In this document: positions 1 through 9,501 of the stretch, piece after piece
Numbering within the stretch: the first letter of the stretch is position 1
Layout: each line of letters opens with the position of its first letter
NCBI RefSeq assembly: GCF_004168585.1
Contig: NZ_PGVH01000002.1
Coordinates: 1 to 64,000, forward strand
Source of the DNA: Shewanella sp. OPT22
GTDB lineage: Bacteria; Pseudomonadota; Gammaproteobacteria; Enterobacterales; Shewanellaceae
DNA length: 64,000 nucleotides
Direction: 5' to 3'
Made by a program: the position numbers and the translations under genes
Notes under the pieces: generated by a model
Seen by the model: the letters and a program-made list of their open reading frames with translations, nothing else
The model's database searches: none
Told to the model about the DNA's origin: nothing

Positions 1-67
1 GCGTGAAGACAGGAAATATCACAGGTGGGTCAAACCTAAGCCAAAGAAGTACCCTTTGAATAGAAAA

Positions 68-96
68 AATGCCAATCAGCTTAACTGACTGGCATT
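68..96 (-). terminator. Rho-independent terminator of the GH13 amylase gene
   Basis: A 12-bp stem with one mismatch (AATGCCAATCAG against CTGACTGGCATT) and a 5-nt loop lies 25 nt past the stop codon of the minus-strand amylase. Read on the minus strand it is followed by a run of T (complement of the A run at 62-67). It ends the MFS-amylase transcript. Confidence 0.8.
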
Positions 97-121
97 ACCC
101 AAATATGGGGCTTTTTATCAA

Positions 122-1759
122 TTAAAGATGGCCAAGTCGATGCGTCATTGAGTTTCTTAGCGCTTTAAGTAAGTCAGGCGATGTTACTTCTTGATTGAGT
201 AAAAACACTTTAACACTATGTGGATTTAAACGAATCGGTTTACTTGAGTTCAGCTCTTTTTGAGTACTCTCAAGTGCTTCAGTCCATTTACCAACTGGTA
301 AGTTATTTGGCAACTTGAACTCTTGTGAATTTTCACCTTTATTCAATAAAACCAATGCGGTTTGGTTCACGCCTTGATACTGATAGATACGATAAAACAT
401 AGCCTTATCGTTGCTCAGCTCTACAGGAATTTGAAGCCCTTTTTGCAATGCAATGTTTTCTTTCCGTACTTTAGCGATTTTTGCTAAGTGTTCAGCAATT
501 TTATTGTTCTTGGCTTTAGTTATATTGTCGACACCGTAATAATTGCGGTTGCCAAAATGTTCACTCTTCCCTCGCTCAAACCCGATTTCACTGCCGTAAT
601 AAACTACTGGAATGCCACGTGCCGTAAATAGCCAATTGTGAGCATCAACAAAGCCATGATCAGTCGCATTCATACGAGCCATGTCGTGGTTATCGTAGAA
701 TGTAGTCAACATATAAGGGTTTGCGTAAGGGCCATTAACTAAATGCAGGGCTTCATTTAAATGCTCAAAGCCTTTGCCACCTGCAAAAACTTCATCTAAT
801 GCTTTTTTTAGTGGAAAATCCAATACGCTCATACCACCAAACTTAGGGTATGTGTATCGAGCTATATCATTGGCATCGTACGAGTAAGCTTCACCAAACA
901 TAAATAAATTCGGATAATGCGCACGAATTTTCTGAGTAAACTTGCCCCACACTTCCGCAGGGACATGTTTAACTGTATCAATACGAAATGCTGATGCCCC
1001 CTGACCTAACCATTGAAGATATGCGTCAACAAAATAATTTAGGGCTTCATCGTTTTCGACATTAATATCAGCAAGCTGTGCTAAATCTGGTTTCGTATAA
1101 AACCAGTTGTGCATACGTTCGGCTTCAGGCTGTAAACGTTCAGGTGATAAGTTCATGTGATCGGCCACCAATTTGCCGCTTTTGTCATACAACTTACCAA
1201 ATTCAGGTTGCATGGTAGGCATAGTATAAGCCGGAGATCCGTGATTTATCACAACATCCAAAATCGTTTTGATGTCGTGCTTTTCGAATTCTTCATTTAA
1301 TTGCTTATAGTCGAGGTTTTTCGACGGTAAGTGTTTATCAAGTTGATAAAAATTGACTCCCCAATAACCATGATAACCAGACTTTCCTCTATCCATAGCA
1401 AAACCAGTCGGTTTGATCTCGTAACCGCCTGTGAATGCTTCTGCAGGATTTTGAATGATTGGCGTCATCCAAACTGATGTAAATCCAAGATCTTTGATGT
1501 ATTGAGCTTGATCGAGTAGACCTCTAAAGTCTCCTCCCAAATAGCCTACGTTAGCTTGTTCGCCTGTTGGCCAATTAAGCGACTGATCAAAACCAGAGTC
1601 ATTTTCAAAGTTATTACTTTTATCGCCATCAACAAAACGATCAGTAATAACGAAGTAAACATTTTCTTTCGCAAATGGATGCAAAGTGCCATAAAAATCT
1701 TCAGCTTGAACCGGCGTAAAGCAAGCTGAAACTGTCAACGCTAATGCTATTTTTTTCAT
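122..1759 (-). CDS. Secreted alpha-amylase, glycoside hydrolase family 13
   Basis: 545 residues with a Sec signal peptide (about residues 1-19, cleavage near VQA-ED), so it acts in the periplasm or outside the cell. The four GH13 regions are present: DVVINH at 168-173, FRIDTVKHV with nucleophile D261, FGEAYS with acid/base E290, and NHD with D359. A beta-rich C-terminal domain follows from about residue 440. It hydrolyses alpha-1,4-glucans; endo-amylase versus cyclomaltodextrinase-like specificity cannot be settled by reading. It follows the MFS sugar transporter gene by 86 nt on the same strand and probably shares its transcript, which ends in the terminator at 68-96. Confidence 0.9.
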   Translation of the reverse strand: MKKIALALTVSACFTPVQAEDFYGTLHPFAKENVYFVITDRFVDGDKSNNFENDSGFDQSLNWPTGEQANVGYLGGDFRGLLDQAQYIKDLGFTSVWMTPIIQNPAEAFTGGYEIKPTGFAMDRGKSGYHGYWGVNFYQLDKHLPSKNLDYKQLNEEFEKHDIKTILDVVINHGSPAYTMPTMQPEFGKLYDKSGKLVADHMNLSPERLQPEAERMHNWFYTKPDLAQLADINVENDEALNYFVDAYLQWLGQGASAFRIDTVKHVPAEVWGKFTQKIRAHYPNLFMFGEAYSYDANDIARYTYPKFGGMSVLDFPLKKALDEVFAGGKGFEHLNEALHLVNGPYANPYMLTTFYDNHDMARMNATDHGFVDAHNWLFTARGIPVVYYGSEIGFERGKSEHFGNRNYYGVDNITKAKNNKIAEHLAKIAKVRKENIALQKGLQIPVELSNDKAMFYRIYQYQGVNQTALVLLNKGENSQEFKLPNNLPVGKWTEALESTQKELNSSKPIRLNPHSVKVFLLNQEVTSPDLLKALRNSMTHRLGHL

Positions 1760-1845
1760 TATAGTTATTGCCCTATAGCATGAATTTTATTGGTATCGAA
1801 TAAAGGATACTGAATGCCCGCAAACGCAGGCACAACAGTTAAAAC

Positions 1846-3339
1846 TTATTCATTGACTTCTTTTGATACTCGTAGGGCAAATAAGCCTGAAATAACTAAG
1901 CTAATTGCACCAATAAGCAATGCATAAAGTGGCTGATTATCAAAACCAAGTCTCAATAATAAGCCTAAGACACTTGCTGCTAACAGTTGTGGTATCACAA
2001 TAAAGAAATTAAATATCCCCATGTAAATACCCATCTTGTTAGCAGGTAACGAACCAGCAAGCATCGCATAGGGTAGTGACAAAATCGAAGCCCAAGCAAA
2101 ACCAACGCCTATCATTGAGATGATCAAGTAATCAGGATCTTTGATGACTAAGAATAAGGCTAGACCGATGGCACCAAGCAGCAAGTTGATAAAATGCGTT
2201 TTGCGTAATCCAATGGCTTTTACCATATACGGGATAAGGATTGCAGCTAATGCAGCAAAACCGTTATACGCAGCAAAAAGCACCCCAACCCAGTTAGCAC
2301 CATCGTTATAGGCTACAGATGAAGGGTCAGAACTGCCAAAATGAACTGACGTAACGGTCGCTGTGGTATAAATCCACATTGCAAATAATGCAAACCATGA
2401 GAAGAATTGAACCACGGCCAGTTGCTTCATTGTAGTTGGCATCGTAAACAGGTCTTCAAAAATACTGTCAAAACCAGTAATTTTAGAGTCACCTTTGCGT
2501 CGCATCGATACAATTAATTGCAGCAAACCAAAAAATGCGATGCTGATCGTTAAGACATAGAGCTGTTTATCCCACTGATTATCAAACACCAAGAATGTTG
2601 ACAATAAACCAGTTGCAAGCCAGCCAAGGCCATTTCTTAAAAAGCTCTGTGCAGAAACAGTAAGCTTTTGATCATCATCAGTTACTTTCGAGTCGCTAAA
2701 TGACGCTAACTCTTCTGGCGAGTATTCTTTTGTGGAAAACACCGTCCAGCAAATCGCACTGAGTAAAACGACAGCACCTGCGTAAAACGAATATTTAACC
2801 GTATCAGGAATATGACCTTCTGCCGCATGGTTTTCAACACCAAAATGAGCTAAAACCCAAGGTAACATTGAGGCAACGACGGCACCGATACCAATAAAGA
2901 AACTCTGCATTGAGTATCCTTTGGCTTGCTGATTTTTAGGCATGTTATCAGCAACAAAGGCTCTGAATGGTTCCATTGACACGTTTATAGAAGCGTCCAG
3001 AATCCAAAGCAAGCCTGCCGCCATCCACAAGTAACTTGCGTTTGGCATTAACACTAAAGCTAAACTGGTAAAAATTGCACCATAAAGGAAATATGGTCGA
3101 CGTCTACCTAAACCCGTCCATGTTTTATCACTAAAGTGACCAATGATTGGCTGTACTAATAACCCTGTTACAGGCCCTGCAATCCATAGAATTGGGATCG
3201 CATCCATTTCCGCACCAAGGGTTTGGAAAATACGGCTCATATTGGCATTTTGTAAAGCAAAACCAAACTGGAGGCCTAAGAAGCCAAAACACATATTCCA
3301 GATTTGCCAAAAGGTTAACTGCGGCTTATCGTTCGCCAT
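1846..3339 (-). CDS. MFS sugar transporter (maltose/maltodextrin type, SUC/GPH-like)
   Basis: 497 residues with about 12 hydrophobic segments. The N-terminal region contains WNMCFGFLGLQFGFALQNAN and a GRRRPYF loop between TM2 and TM3, which are typical of the sucrose/maltose carriers of the SLC45/GPH-like branch found in TonB-dependent carbohydrate loci of Alteromonadales, Xanthomonas and Caulobacter. It should import maltose or short maltodextrins over the inner membrane. It is the first gene of a two-gene unit with the secreted GH13 amylase. A LacI-type operator lies 84-100 nt upstream (3429-3445). The exact sugar is inferred from the neighbouring amylases and glucosidases. Confidence 0.85.
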   Translation of the reverse strand: MANDKPQLTFWQIWNMCFGFLGLQFGFALQNANMSRIFQTLGAEMDAIPILWIAGPVTGLLVQPIIGHFSDKTWTGLGRRRPYFLYGAIFTSLALVLMPNASYLWMAAGLLWILDASINVSMEPFRAFVADNMPKNQQAKGYSMQSFFIGIGAVVASMLPWVLAHFGVENHAAEGHIPDTVKYSFYAGAVVLLSAICWTVFSTKEYSPEELASFSDSKVTDDDQKLTVSAQSFLRNGLGWLATGLLSTFLVFDNQWDKQLYVLTISIAFFGLLQLIVSMRRKGDSKITGFDSIFEDLFTMPTTMKQLAVVQFFSWFALFAMWIYTTATVTSVHFGSSDPSSVAYNDGANWVGVLFAAYNGFAALAAILIPYMVKAIGLRKTHFINLLLGAIGLALFLVIKDPDYLIISMIGVGFAWASILSLPYAMLAGSLPANKMGIYMGIFNFFIVIPQLLAASVLGLLLRLGFDNQPLYALLIGAISLVISGLFALRVSKEVNE

Positions 3340-3428
3340 TCGAGTTTCCTTATTTTAGTTTTTATATCCGATAATATCGGCTTTTATAGTTGCCTAATAT
3401 TATCGGGCTTAAGTGACTTTAAACACTT

Positions 3429-3445
3429 TTTACATACGTATTCAA
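3429..3445. promoter_or_regulatory. LacI-family operator upstream of the sugar transporter
   Basis: TTTACATACGTATTCAA, a near-palindrome around ATACGTAT with the central CG typical of LacI-family operators. The identical 17 bases occur at 12431-12447 upstream of the TonB receptor, and a variant at 12822-12835 precedes the divergent glucosidase. The regulator itself is not in the window. Confidence 0.7.
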
Positions 3446-3448
3446 AAC

Positions 3449-3474
3449 AACAAGGGCTCGCTTGAGCCCTTGTT
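3449..3474 (-). terminator. Terminator after the GH31 gene
   Basis: Perfect 11-bp stem (AACAAGGGCTC / GAGCCCTTGTT) with a 4-nt loop, 25 nt past the GH31 stop codon. On the minus strand it is followed by GTTTTG. It separates the TonB-receptor/GH31 cluster from the transporter-amylase transcript, whose operator lies immediately beyond it. Confidence 0.85.
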
Positions 3475-3498
3475 ACATTCAGAATCTAATCTATTCGA

Positions 3499-5889
3499 CT
3501 AGAATTCTACCTTAACTTTCTGCGTATTAACCCATTGGCTTGCAAAGTTTAATCTTTCGTCATTCCATTTAAACATTACTTTTTTGCCATTGACGTACAC
3601 AGCTTTTGGCTTTTGAGTCACGTTATGTACGACAAATGAGAGTTGACGTTTTTTCAGTGCAGATGCGTAATCATTCAAGTTACGTATTAACTCAAAGCTT
3701 AATTCTTTACCTTTAAAGTTAGACTCAAACTTCGCTAGCTCAAACTTTCCATCTTCAATGCTATTTGGATTCGTTCCATTATCTTCATACATTTGTCCAT
3801 GAGCACGCTTCACTGAGTCATCATGATAATAATGCAAGGTTAAATGTTGTGTTGTGTAATCTTTCGTTGATTGCACGGCCTCAACCATAGGGATGAAGCT
3901 TCCTGCTTTAACCATTACAGGTAACGTTTCCAAGTTTGTTGGCTGAACTACCGTTTGGTTACCTACGAATCTAGTACCTTTGAAAAAGTCGAACCAAACC
4001 CCATTTGGCAATTCAACCTGCACTTCTTTTACATCAGGATCTACGACAGGTGTTACTAAGAATGCATCGCCCCACATATAGCTCTTAGCATTATCGAACG
4101 CTTTATTTGAGTTTTCAGCAAACATTAACGGGCGCATCAGAGGCATACCAGTAGTACTGTTTTCAAACGCTAGCGTGTAGTTATAAGGCAGTAACTGATA
4201 TCTCAGCTTAATATACTTACGAACGATGTCTTTTGTTTTCTCATCATGAAAAACGGGCTCGGGAGCAATATTGTCTTGTGCATGAGGACGATAAACTGGC
4301 TGGAAAACGCCGTATTGCAACCAGCGAGTATAAAGTTCAGGATCAAATTGCTCACCACCAGCAAAACCGCCTAAATCAGAGTGTGTATAGCCTAAACCTA
4401 ACAACCCCATTTGTAAGCTAAGCTCAACCTGAGGCTTTAATCCGCCCCAACTTCTACTGACATCGCCTGTCCAGGGGATCATGCCGTAACGTTGAGAACC
4501 AACAAAACCAGAACGCATCATAATCATATGGCGCTGCTCAGGTTGAGCTTGCTTTAACTTTTCTGAAAGATTTTTCGCCCACTGATGGCCGTAAGCATTA
4601 TGGACTTCATTTGCGGTTGCAGTTTTCGACACGTTAATGCCATCTAAAGTGTGGATGGTGTCATGAGGATGTACCTCTGGCTCGCCTAAATCACCCCACC
4701 AACCTGCGACACCTTGTTCTAATAGAGGTTGATACTTATTCCAGAACCAATCTTGGCCTTTCTTTGAAAATACATCGATTAAGCCAGTATTACCAAAATA
4801 GAAATCCCACGTTTTTACATCGCCAGCAAAGTTCTTAGCAAGTGCCTCTGCGGATACCGCTTCATCCCATCGTTTAGACGTTGAAAGTATGAAAGGTTCA
4901 GTGATCAAAATGGTATTGACGCCTTTCTCTTTGAAATCGGCGATCATTTTTTCTGGCTCGGGGAAGCTATCGTTATCCCAGGCAAGGTTGCCCATAGTGC
5001 CTTTGATCTCTTTACCAAACCAAAATAAGTCTAAAACAACAGCATCAAGAGGAATGTCTTGGTCAATAAATGCATTTACGGTATCTTCAGTTTGTTGCTG
5101 AGTTTTATAGCCAAAACGTGAAGCAAAATTACCAAACGCCCAACGAGGTGGCATTGGCTGGCGACCGGTCACCTCTGTTAAGTTTTCAATGAGCTCTGGA
5201 TATGTTTCACCTGCGGCAACAATATAAGCGCTTCGGCCGCCTTCAGCTTCAAACTGTAAAACGTCTTTGTCAGTTTTACCGAAATCAAGCCAGCCGTTTG
5301 CCGAATTGTCAAAAATAAGCGCATATTTATTGTTAGACATTACCGCTGGTAAGCCGTAATACATTTGTTCTGCATGTGTTGTATAGCCGTAAGAAGCTTT
5401 GTTGTATAAAGGCACTCGTTGCCCACGACGATCCATACCTAATACACGCTGTCCACCACCAGCTAATTTTTCACCTTCTTCTAATTTAAATCGAAAACCA
5501 CGAATGTTATCGTGATTAATCAAACCCGATTCTTCTGAAAGAATCTGTTCGTCGTTATGAAAGTAACTCAGTCTAAAAGGCTGCTTTTGAATGTTTACGG
5601 TTAAGTCGTCCAGTTTGTAGCGATAACCGTTTGAAGTTTTAGATAACTTACCTTTTGAATATTCAACATCTTCAGCAATCGAGAATGAAGGTAATTGCTT
5701 CACTCCTTGCACTTGATAATGAACGCTGACGGCCCCTTCACCGATAGCATCGACAATGACTTTATATTCATCTGTTTTTAAAACAAGGTGCTTGCCTTTG
5801 AATTCAGCTGATTCAAGATCAGCAGCCAGTGATGATGTTGAAAAGGCACCTAAAGCTATGGATATTGAGAGCGTTAATTTTTTTATCAT
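3499..5889 (-). CDS. Secreted alpha-glucosidase, glycoside hydrolase family 31
   Basis: 796 residues with a signal peptide (about 1-22, SLA-AD). Domain order is an N-terminal beta-sandwich, a (beta/alpha)8 barrel from about 245 to 610, and C-terminal beta domains. The nucleophile motif is WWGDLGEPE with D400, and the acid/base motif is WTGDVSRSWGG with D476; LDAVVLDLFWFG and HSDLGGF are further GH31 signatures. It releases glucose from the non-reducing ends of alpha-glucans or branched maltodextrins, probably in the periplasm. It is the last gene of the TonB receptor cluster, 71 nt after the lipoprotein amylase, with a strong terminator behind it. Related GH31 enzymes may prefer other alpha-linkages, so substrate is inferred from context. 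Confidence 0.9.
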   Translation of the reverse strand: MIKKLTLSISIALGAFSTSSLAADLESAEFKGKHLVLKTDEYKVIVDAIGEGAVSVHYQVQGVKQLPSFSIAEDVEYSKGKLSKTSNGYRYKLDDLTVNIQKQPFRLSYFHNDEQILSEESGLINHDNIRGFRFKLEEGEKLAGGGQRVLGMDRRGQRVPLYNKASYGYTTHAEQMYYGLPAVMSNNKYALIFDNSANGWLDFGKTDKDVLQFEAEGGRSAYIVAAGETYPELIENLTEVTGRQPMPPRWAFGNFASRFGYKTQQQTEDTVNAFIDQDIPLDAVVLDLFWFGKEIKGTMGNLAWDNDSFPEPEKMIADFKEKGVNTILITEPFILSTSKRWDEAVSAEALAKNFAGDVKTWDFYFGNTGLIDVFSKKGQDWFWNKYQPLLEQGVAGWWGDLGEPEVHPHDTIHTLDGINVSKTATANEVHNAYGHQWAKNLSEKLKQAQPEQRHMIMMRSGFVGSQRYGMIPWTGDVSRSWGGLKPQVELSLQMGLLGLGYTHSDLGGFAGGEQFDPELYTRWLQYGVFQPVYRPHAQDNIAPEPVFHDEKTKDIVRKYIKLRYQLLPYNYTLAFENSTTGMPLMRPLMFAENSNKAFDNAKSYMWGDAFLVTPVVDPDVKEVQVELPNGVWFDFFKGTRFVGNQTVVQPTNLETLPVMVKAGSFIPMVEAVQSTKDYTTQHLTLHYYHDDSVKRAHGQMYEDNGTNPNSIEDGKFELAKFESNFKGKELSFELIRNLNDYASALKKRQLSFVVHNVTQKPKAVYVNGKKVMFKWNDERLNFASQWVNTQKVKVEF

Positions 5890-5960
5890 AATTTTATAAT
5901 TCTTTTATTGCTTACGAGGGTGAAAGTAAAATATTTACCTTCCCCCCTTATCCTGAAAGA

Positions 5961-7856
5961 TTAAAGTTGCACTTCTAATATACGAGACATCAATGGGTTC
6001 AAAGATAACGATGAGCTTCCGATACCATCTTTGACGGCTAAAGAATATTCGCCACCGTTCAATCGATCGATTAACCTGTATTCGCCATCTTTCAGCCCCA
6101 ATTTGCTCACTACTGAAACTGGTAACTGATATTCAACGTTAGCAATGTCGGTTTGAGAGAAATTAGACATTACGACCAATTTTTGTTTGTCGTCAAAACG
6201 AACATAGCTGTATAAGTCGCCGTTATAGCCTTGCGATTGCTGGTTAGCTTTATGCGTAGAAATAAACTTGCCCATTAACGCACTTGAACCACGAGTGAAA
6301 TTAAGCAGTTTTCGATAATAGGTTTGTAATGCTTTTTGATCGACAGATAGCAAAGCACCATCAAACTTACCACCATTCATCCATTGTTGGTGAGCGGGTA
6401 CGCCCCAATAATCGAAAATTGACGTTCGGCTTGCTTTACCAAACCCTGCATCTTTCTCACCTTTTTCACCGACAGTTTGTCCAAAGTAAATCATAGTCGG
6501 ACCTTTACCCATGGTCGCAGAAACCACCATAGCTGGCAGTGCATTCTCAGCTGCGCCGGCAAATTCAGGGCTAGCAATACGTTGCTCATCATGGTTCTCT
6601 AGAAAGTGAAGTAAGTTTTCATCGATGTCTGCATACATGTCTGCCACTTCATCTAGCACATCCGTATTACGTTTATCTTGAATGATTTCTTTTAAGCGGT
6701 CATACAAGTCAACTTTATCATAGAGATAATCCATCTTTCCTAAGTGAATAAAGTCACGATAAATTTTAGGTTGGTAAATTTCAGCTAATAAGAATGCATC
6801 AGGGTTCTGCATTTTAATGTGGCTGTTCATGTAGCTCCAAAACTCGACAGGCACCATTTCAGCCATATCATAGCGGAAACCATCAACGCCTTTTGCAGTC
6901 CAATACAATGCGATGTCTTTAAACTTAACCCATGAGCTTGGTACTTCTTTACCTTGCCAGAATTCAAAGTGCGCTTTAACATCCTTATTCGCATACTCTG
7001 CGGGTAAAGTAGGAAAATCGTAAGAGCCATCAGGACGAACACCATAATTCACTTTTACGGTTTCATACCAATCGTGGAAGTGTGGTTGAGGTTTACGAGA
7101 ACCGTTACCCGTCCATTTAGCTGGCTTTTCAGTAAACTCACCGTCAATCATCGGGTGCTTTTCGCCACCAAGAACTTGATAACCATCTAACCATTCAGGT
7201 AATTTAAAATCTTCGCCTTTAACGTAATAAAAGTTATTGTGCTTGGCATAACTCAATTCTGGGTTATCAGATTCACCAAAATCTTCAACACCTTCAGGTT
7301 TAGACAGTGATTTATAATTTCGAGCAATGTGGTTTGGAACAATATCAATAACGGCTTTTAAGCCGTTGCTGTGAGTACGTGCAACGAGTGCTTCGAACTC
7401 TTGAAGACGATTTGCAGGATCGACCGCTAAATCAGGGTTCACATTATAATAATCTTTAACTGCATAAGGTGAGCCAGCACGTCCTTTAATCACTTCAGGG
7501 TCATCGTTGCTGATACCGTAAGCGGTATAGTCACGCACTAAATCATGATGAAGTACACCTGTGTACCACACATAATTCGCACCTAAATCTTTAATGGCCT
7601 TTAAAGCTGTGTCATCGATGTCATTAAACTTACCAACACCGTTCTCTTCAATCGTGCCCCATTCTTTGTTGGTGGTTTTTGTATTACCAAATAATCGAGT
7701 AAACATTTGGTAAACGACGACTTTACCCTCTTGCTTTTTTTGAGATTCAACTTGTATCTGAGGTTCTTCATTATTTTTTGAACAAGCTGTAAGTCCCAAT
7801 CCACTGGTAATACATAAAGAAACTGCTGATAAAAGAAATGTTTTAGTTTTTTTCAT
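5961..7856 (-). CDS. Alpha-amylase family GH13 lipoprotein
   Basis: 631 residues from the ATG at 7856, chosen over an upstream in-frame start because AAAGGA lies 8-9 nt before it and the lipoprotein signal starts here. The lipobox LTAC places the lipidated Cys at residue 25, so the enzyme is membrane anchored. GH13 regions visible are IDIVPNH (170-176), GFRYDMAEM with nucleophile D330, LLAEIY with E359 and ENHDEQR with D423. It is longer than a minimal amylase because of an insert at about 190-300 in domain B. It lies 33 nt after the halogenase-like gene and 71 nt before the GH31 gene. An anchored amylase next to a TonB receptor suggests degradation of incoming maltodextrins at the membrane; whether inner or outer membrane is not decided. 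Confidence 0.88.
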   Translation of the reverse strand: MKKTKTFLLSAVSLCITSGLGLTACSKNNEEPQIQVESQKKQEGKVVVYQMFTRLFGNTKTTNKEWGTIEENGVGKFNDIDDTALKAIKDLGANYVWYTGVLHHDLVRDYTAYGISNDDPEVIKGRAGSPYAVKDYYNVNPDLAVDPANRLQEFEALVARTHSNGLKAVIDIVPNHIARNYKSLSKPEGVEDFGESDNPELSYAKHNNFYYVKGEDFKLPEWLDGYQVLGGEKHPMIDGEFTEKPAKWTGNGSRKPQPHFHDWYETVKVNYGVRPDGSYDFPTLPAEYANKDVKAHFEFWQGKEVPSSWVKFKDIALYWTAKGVDGFRYDMAEMVPVEFWSYMNSHIKMQNPDAFLLAEIYQPKIYRDFIHLGKMDYLYDKVDLYDRLKEIIQDKRNTDVLDEVADMYADIDENLLHFLENHDEQRIASPEFAGAAENALPAMVVSATMGKGPTMIYFGQTVGEKGEKDAGFGKASRTSIFDYWGVPAHQQWMNGGKFDGALLSVDQKALQTYYRKLLNFTRGSSALMGKFISTHKANQQSQGYNGDLYSYVRFDDKQKLVVMSNFSQTDIANVEYQLPVSVVSKLGLKDGEYRLIDRLNGGEYSLAVKDGIGSSSLSLNPLMSRILEVQL

Positions 7857-7889
7857 TATTGAATCCTTTACTTTTTTCTGTAAGCACAA

Positions 7890-9374
7890 TTAGCCTTTGG
7901 AACAATAGTGTTGTAAAAATTCATCGTGTGTAGGAAGCGCCTTCGAACACTTTTGATAGATACTGGATAAATCATTCAAGAAGTCTGATAATTGTTGTTT
8001 TGTTAAGTTATCAGCAATAGGATGATATTTATTGGGAACTGTGCCTTGGCCAATCATGACTTGTTGCCATGCTGTATGAGCAAATAAATCCTCTGGATTA
8101 CGGCTCACTTCGGCAGTTTCCTTAAATAATTCGATCTTATCTTTCAGATTCTCAGGAATATCCATTTGCCTACAATGCTTCCAGAATGGTGCTGATTTAT
8201 TATTTAAGTAGTAGTGTAAAATAATAAAATCACGAATATGATTGAATTCGTATGCAGACTGTTTATTGAATTCTTTTCTTGCAAATTCAAATGCATCTGT
8301 TTGTGGAAATAGCTTTATTAGTCTCATTATCGCAGACTGAATTAAGTGAATGCTGGTTGACTCAAGTGGTTCAAGAAAGCCACTCGACAAACCAATAGAA
8401 ATGCAGTTTTTATTCCACTGTTTAAGTCGTCTACCGACCTTAAATTTAATCAGTTTAGGCTCAGCAACTGGTTTACTCGGTAAACTTTCAAGAAGCAATG
8501 CCTTAGCATCTTCATCAGCAAGATAACGGCTACTGTAAACTAAACCATTGCCTATTCGATGTTGCAGAGGAATTTGCCATTGCCAACCTGTATCATGGGC
8601 AATTGACTTTGTATAAGGTAGCGTAGAATCCAGTTTCTCAGAAGGGACGGCCAAAGCCCTATCGCAAGGCAAAAAGTGTGACCAGTCCTCATAACCTGTC
8701 CCTAGTACTTTTTCAATTAAGAAAGCATGTTGACCAGAACAATCAATAAATAAATCAGTTTCGATTTCACTTCCATCCGATAGCTGAATACTCTTAACAT
8801 TACCCGAATCCTTTACAAGCGTTGCAGCTTTAACCAAGCCTTCTACTCGAGTGACACCTGCACGAATTGCCAAATTACTCAAATAGTTAGCATACAAACC
8901 AGCATCGAAATGATATGCATGTTCGAGCCCAGGAAGGTTTGTATTGGGGATTTGATTAACCAGATTATATTTACCTGACTTTGCAGCTTGATAATTAAAA
9001 GAGTAATCCCAAAAAGTCTCGGCCTTCTGCTGACTTTTGAGCCAATAATGATGAAATTGAGTGAAACCTAAATCTTTACCTAATGCACCAAAAGCATGCA
9101 TATAACTGTCACCTTGCTGATTCCAGTTTTCAAATTGAATACCGAGTTTTATGCTTGCTTGAGTTTCACGCATAAACTCTGTTTCATTAATACCAAGCGT
9201 TTGGTTAAATAAGGTCAACGGAGGAATAGAGGCTTCTCCAACTCCAATGGTTCCAATATCTTTTGATTCAACTAATGTGATTTCAATATTTGGCATAAGC
9301 TTTGAGAGCATCGCAGCACTCATCCAGCCTGCACTGCCACCACCTAGAATCGCAACTGAGGTAATTTTCTTCAT
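7890..9374 (-). CDS. Tryptophan-halogenase-family flavoprotein
   Basis: 494 residues. The FAD-binding GGGSAGWMSAA motif is at the N-terminus (11-21). The conserved active-site lysine of flavin-dependent halogenases is matched by K76 in SIKLGIQ, the WxWxIP signature by WQWQIP, and the active-site glutamate region by FLEPLESTSIH. By family these enzymes use FADH2, oxygen and chloride or bromide to halogenate tryptophan or related aromatics. Here the gene sits between a TonB receptor and two alpha-glucan hydrolases, a context repeatedly seen in marine and freshwater carbohydrate loci without a proven role. There is no signal peptide, so it should be cytoplasmic. It follows the TonB receptor after a terminator-like hairpin (9456-9489). 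Confidence 0.85.
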   Translation of the reverse strand: MKKITSVAILGGGSAGWMSAAMLSKLMPNIEITLVESKDIGTIGVGEASIPPLTLFNQTLGINETEFMRETQASIKLGIQFENWNQQGDSYMHAFGALGKDLGFTQFHHYWLKSQQKAETFWDYSFNYQAAKSGKYNLVNQIPNTNLPGLEHAYHFDAGLYANYLSNLAIRAGVTRVEGLVKAATLVKDSGNVKSIQLSDGSEIETDLFIDCSGQHAFLIEKVLGTGYEDWSHFLPCDRALAVPSEKLDSTLPYTKSIAHDTGWQWQIPLQHRIGNGLVYSSRYLADEDAKALLLESLPSKPVAEPKLIKFKVGRRLKQWNKNCISIGLSSGFLEPLESTSIHLIQSAIMRLIKLFPQTDAFEFARKEFNKQSAYEFNHIRDFIILHYYLNNKSAPFWKHCRQMDIPENLKDKIELFKETAEVSRNPEDLFAHTAWQQVMIGQGTVPNKYHPIADNLTKQQLSDFLNDLSSIYQKCSKALPTHDEFLQHYCSKG

Positions 9375-9455
9375 TTAATTTTGACTCAGGTTATTTACCA
9401 ATTGAAATAACAACTCTGAAATTCTTATTACAATTGATAAGCCACTAAAACAGAA

Positions 9456-9489
9456 AAACCCCAGACTCACATAAGCAAACCTGGGGTTT
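9456..9489 (-). terminator. Terminator or attenuator between the TonB receptor and halogenase genes
   Basis: A perfect 9-bp GC-rich stem (AAACCCCAG / CTGGGGTTT) with a 16-nt loop begins 13 nt past the TonB receptor stop codon and is followed on the minus strand by TTTTTCTGTTTT. It should stop most transcripts after the receptor gene, leaving lower expression of the downstream enzymes by readthrough or from an unseen promoter. Confidence 0.75.
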
Positions 9490-9501
9490 CATCATTTTCG
9501 A

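Noticed and set aside
2-88. Open frame on the plus strand ending at a TGA in the terminator, possibly the tail of a gene outside the window
   Set aside because: Only about 28 codons, no recognisable family, and the end overlaps the amylase terminator; it cannot be told from chance.
5893-5950. Imperfect hairpin between the lipoprotein amylase and GH31 genes as a terminator
   Set aside because: The stem has several mismatches and no T-run on the minus strand, so no termination function is supported.
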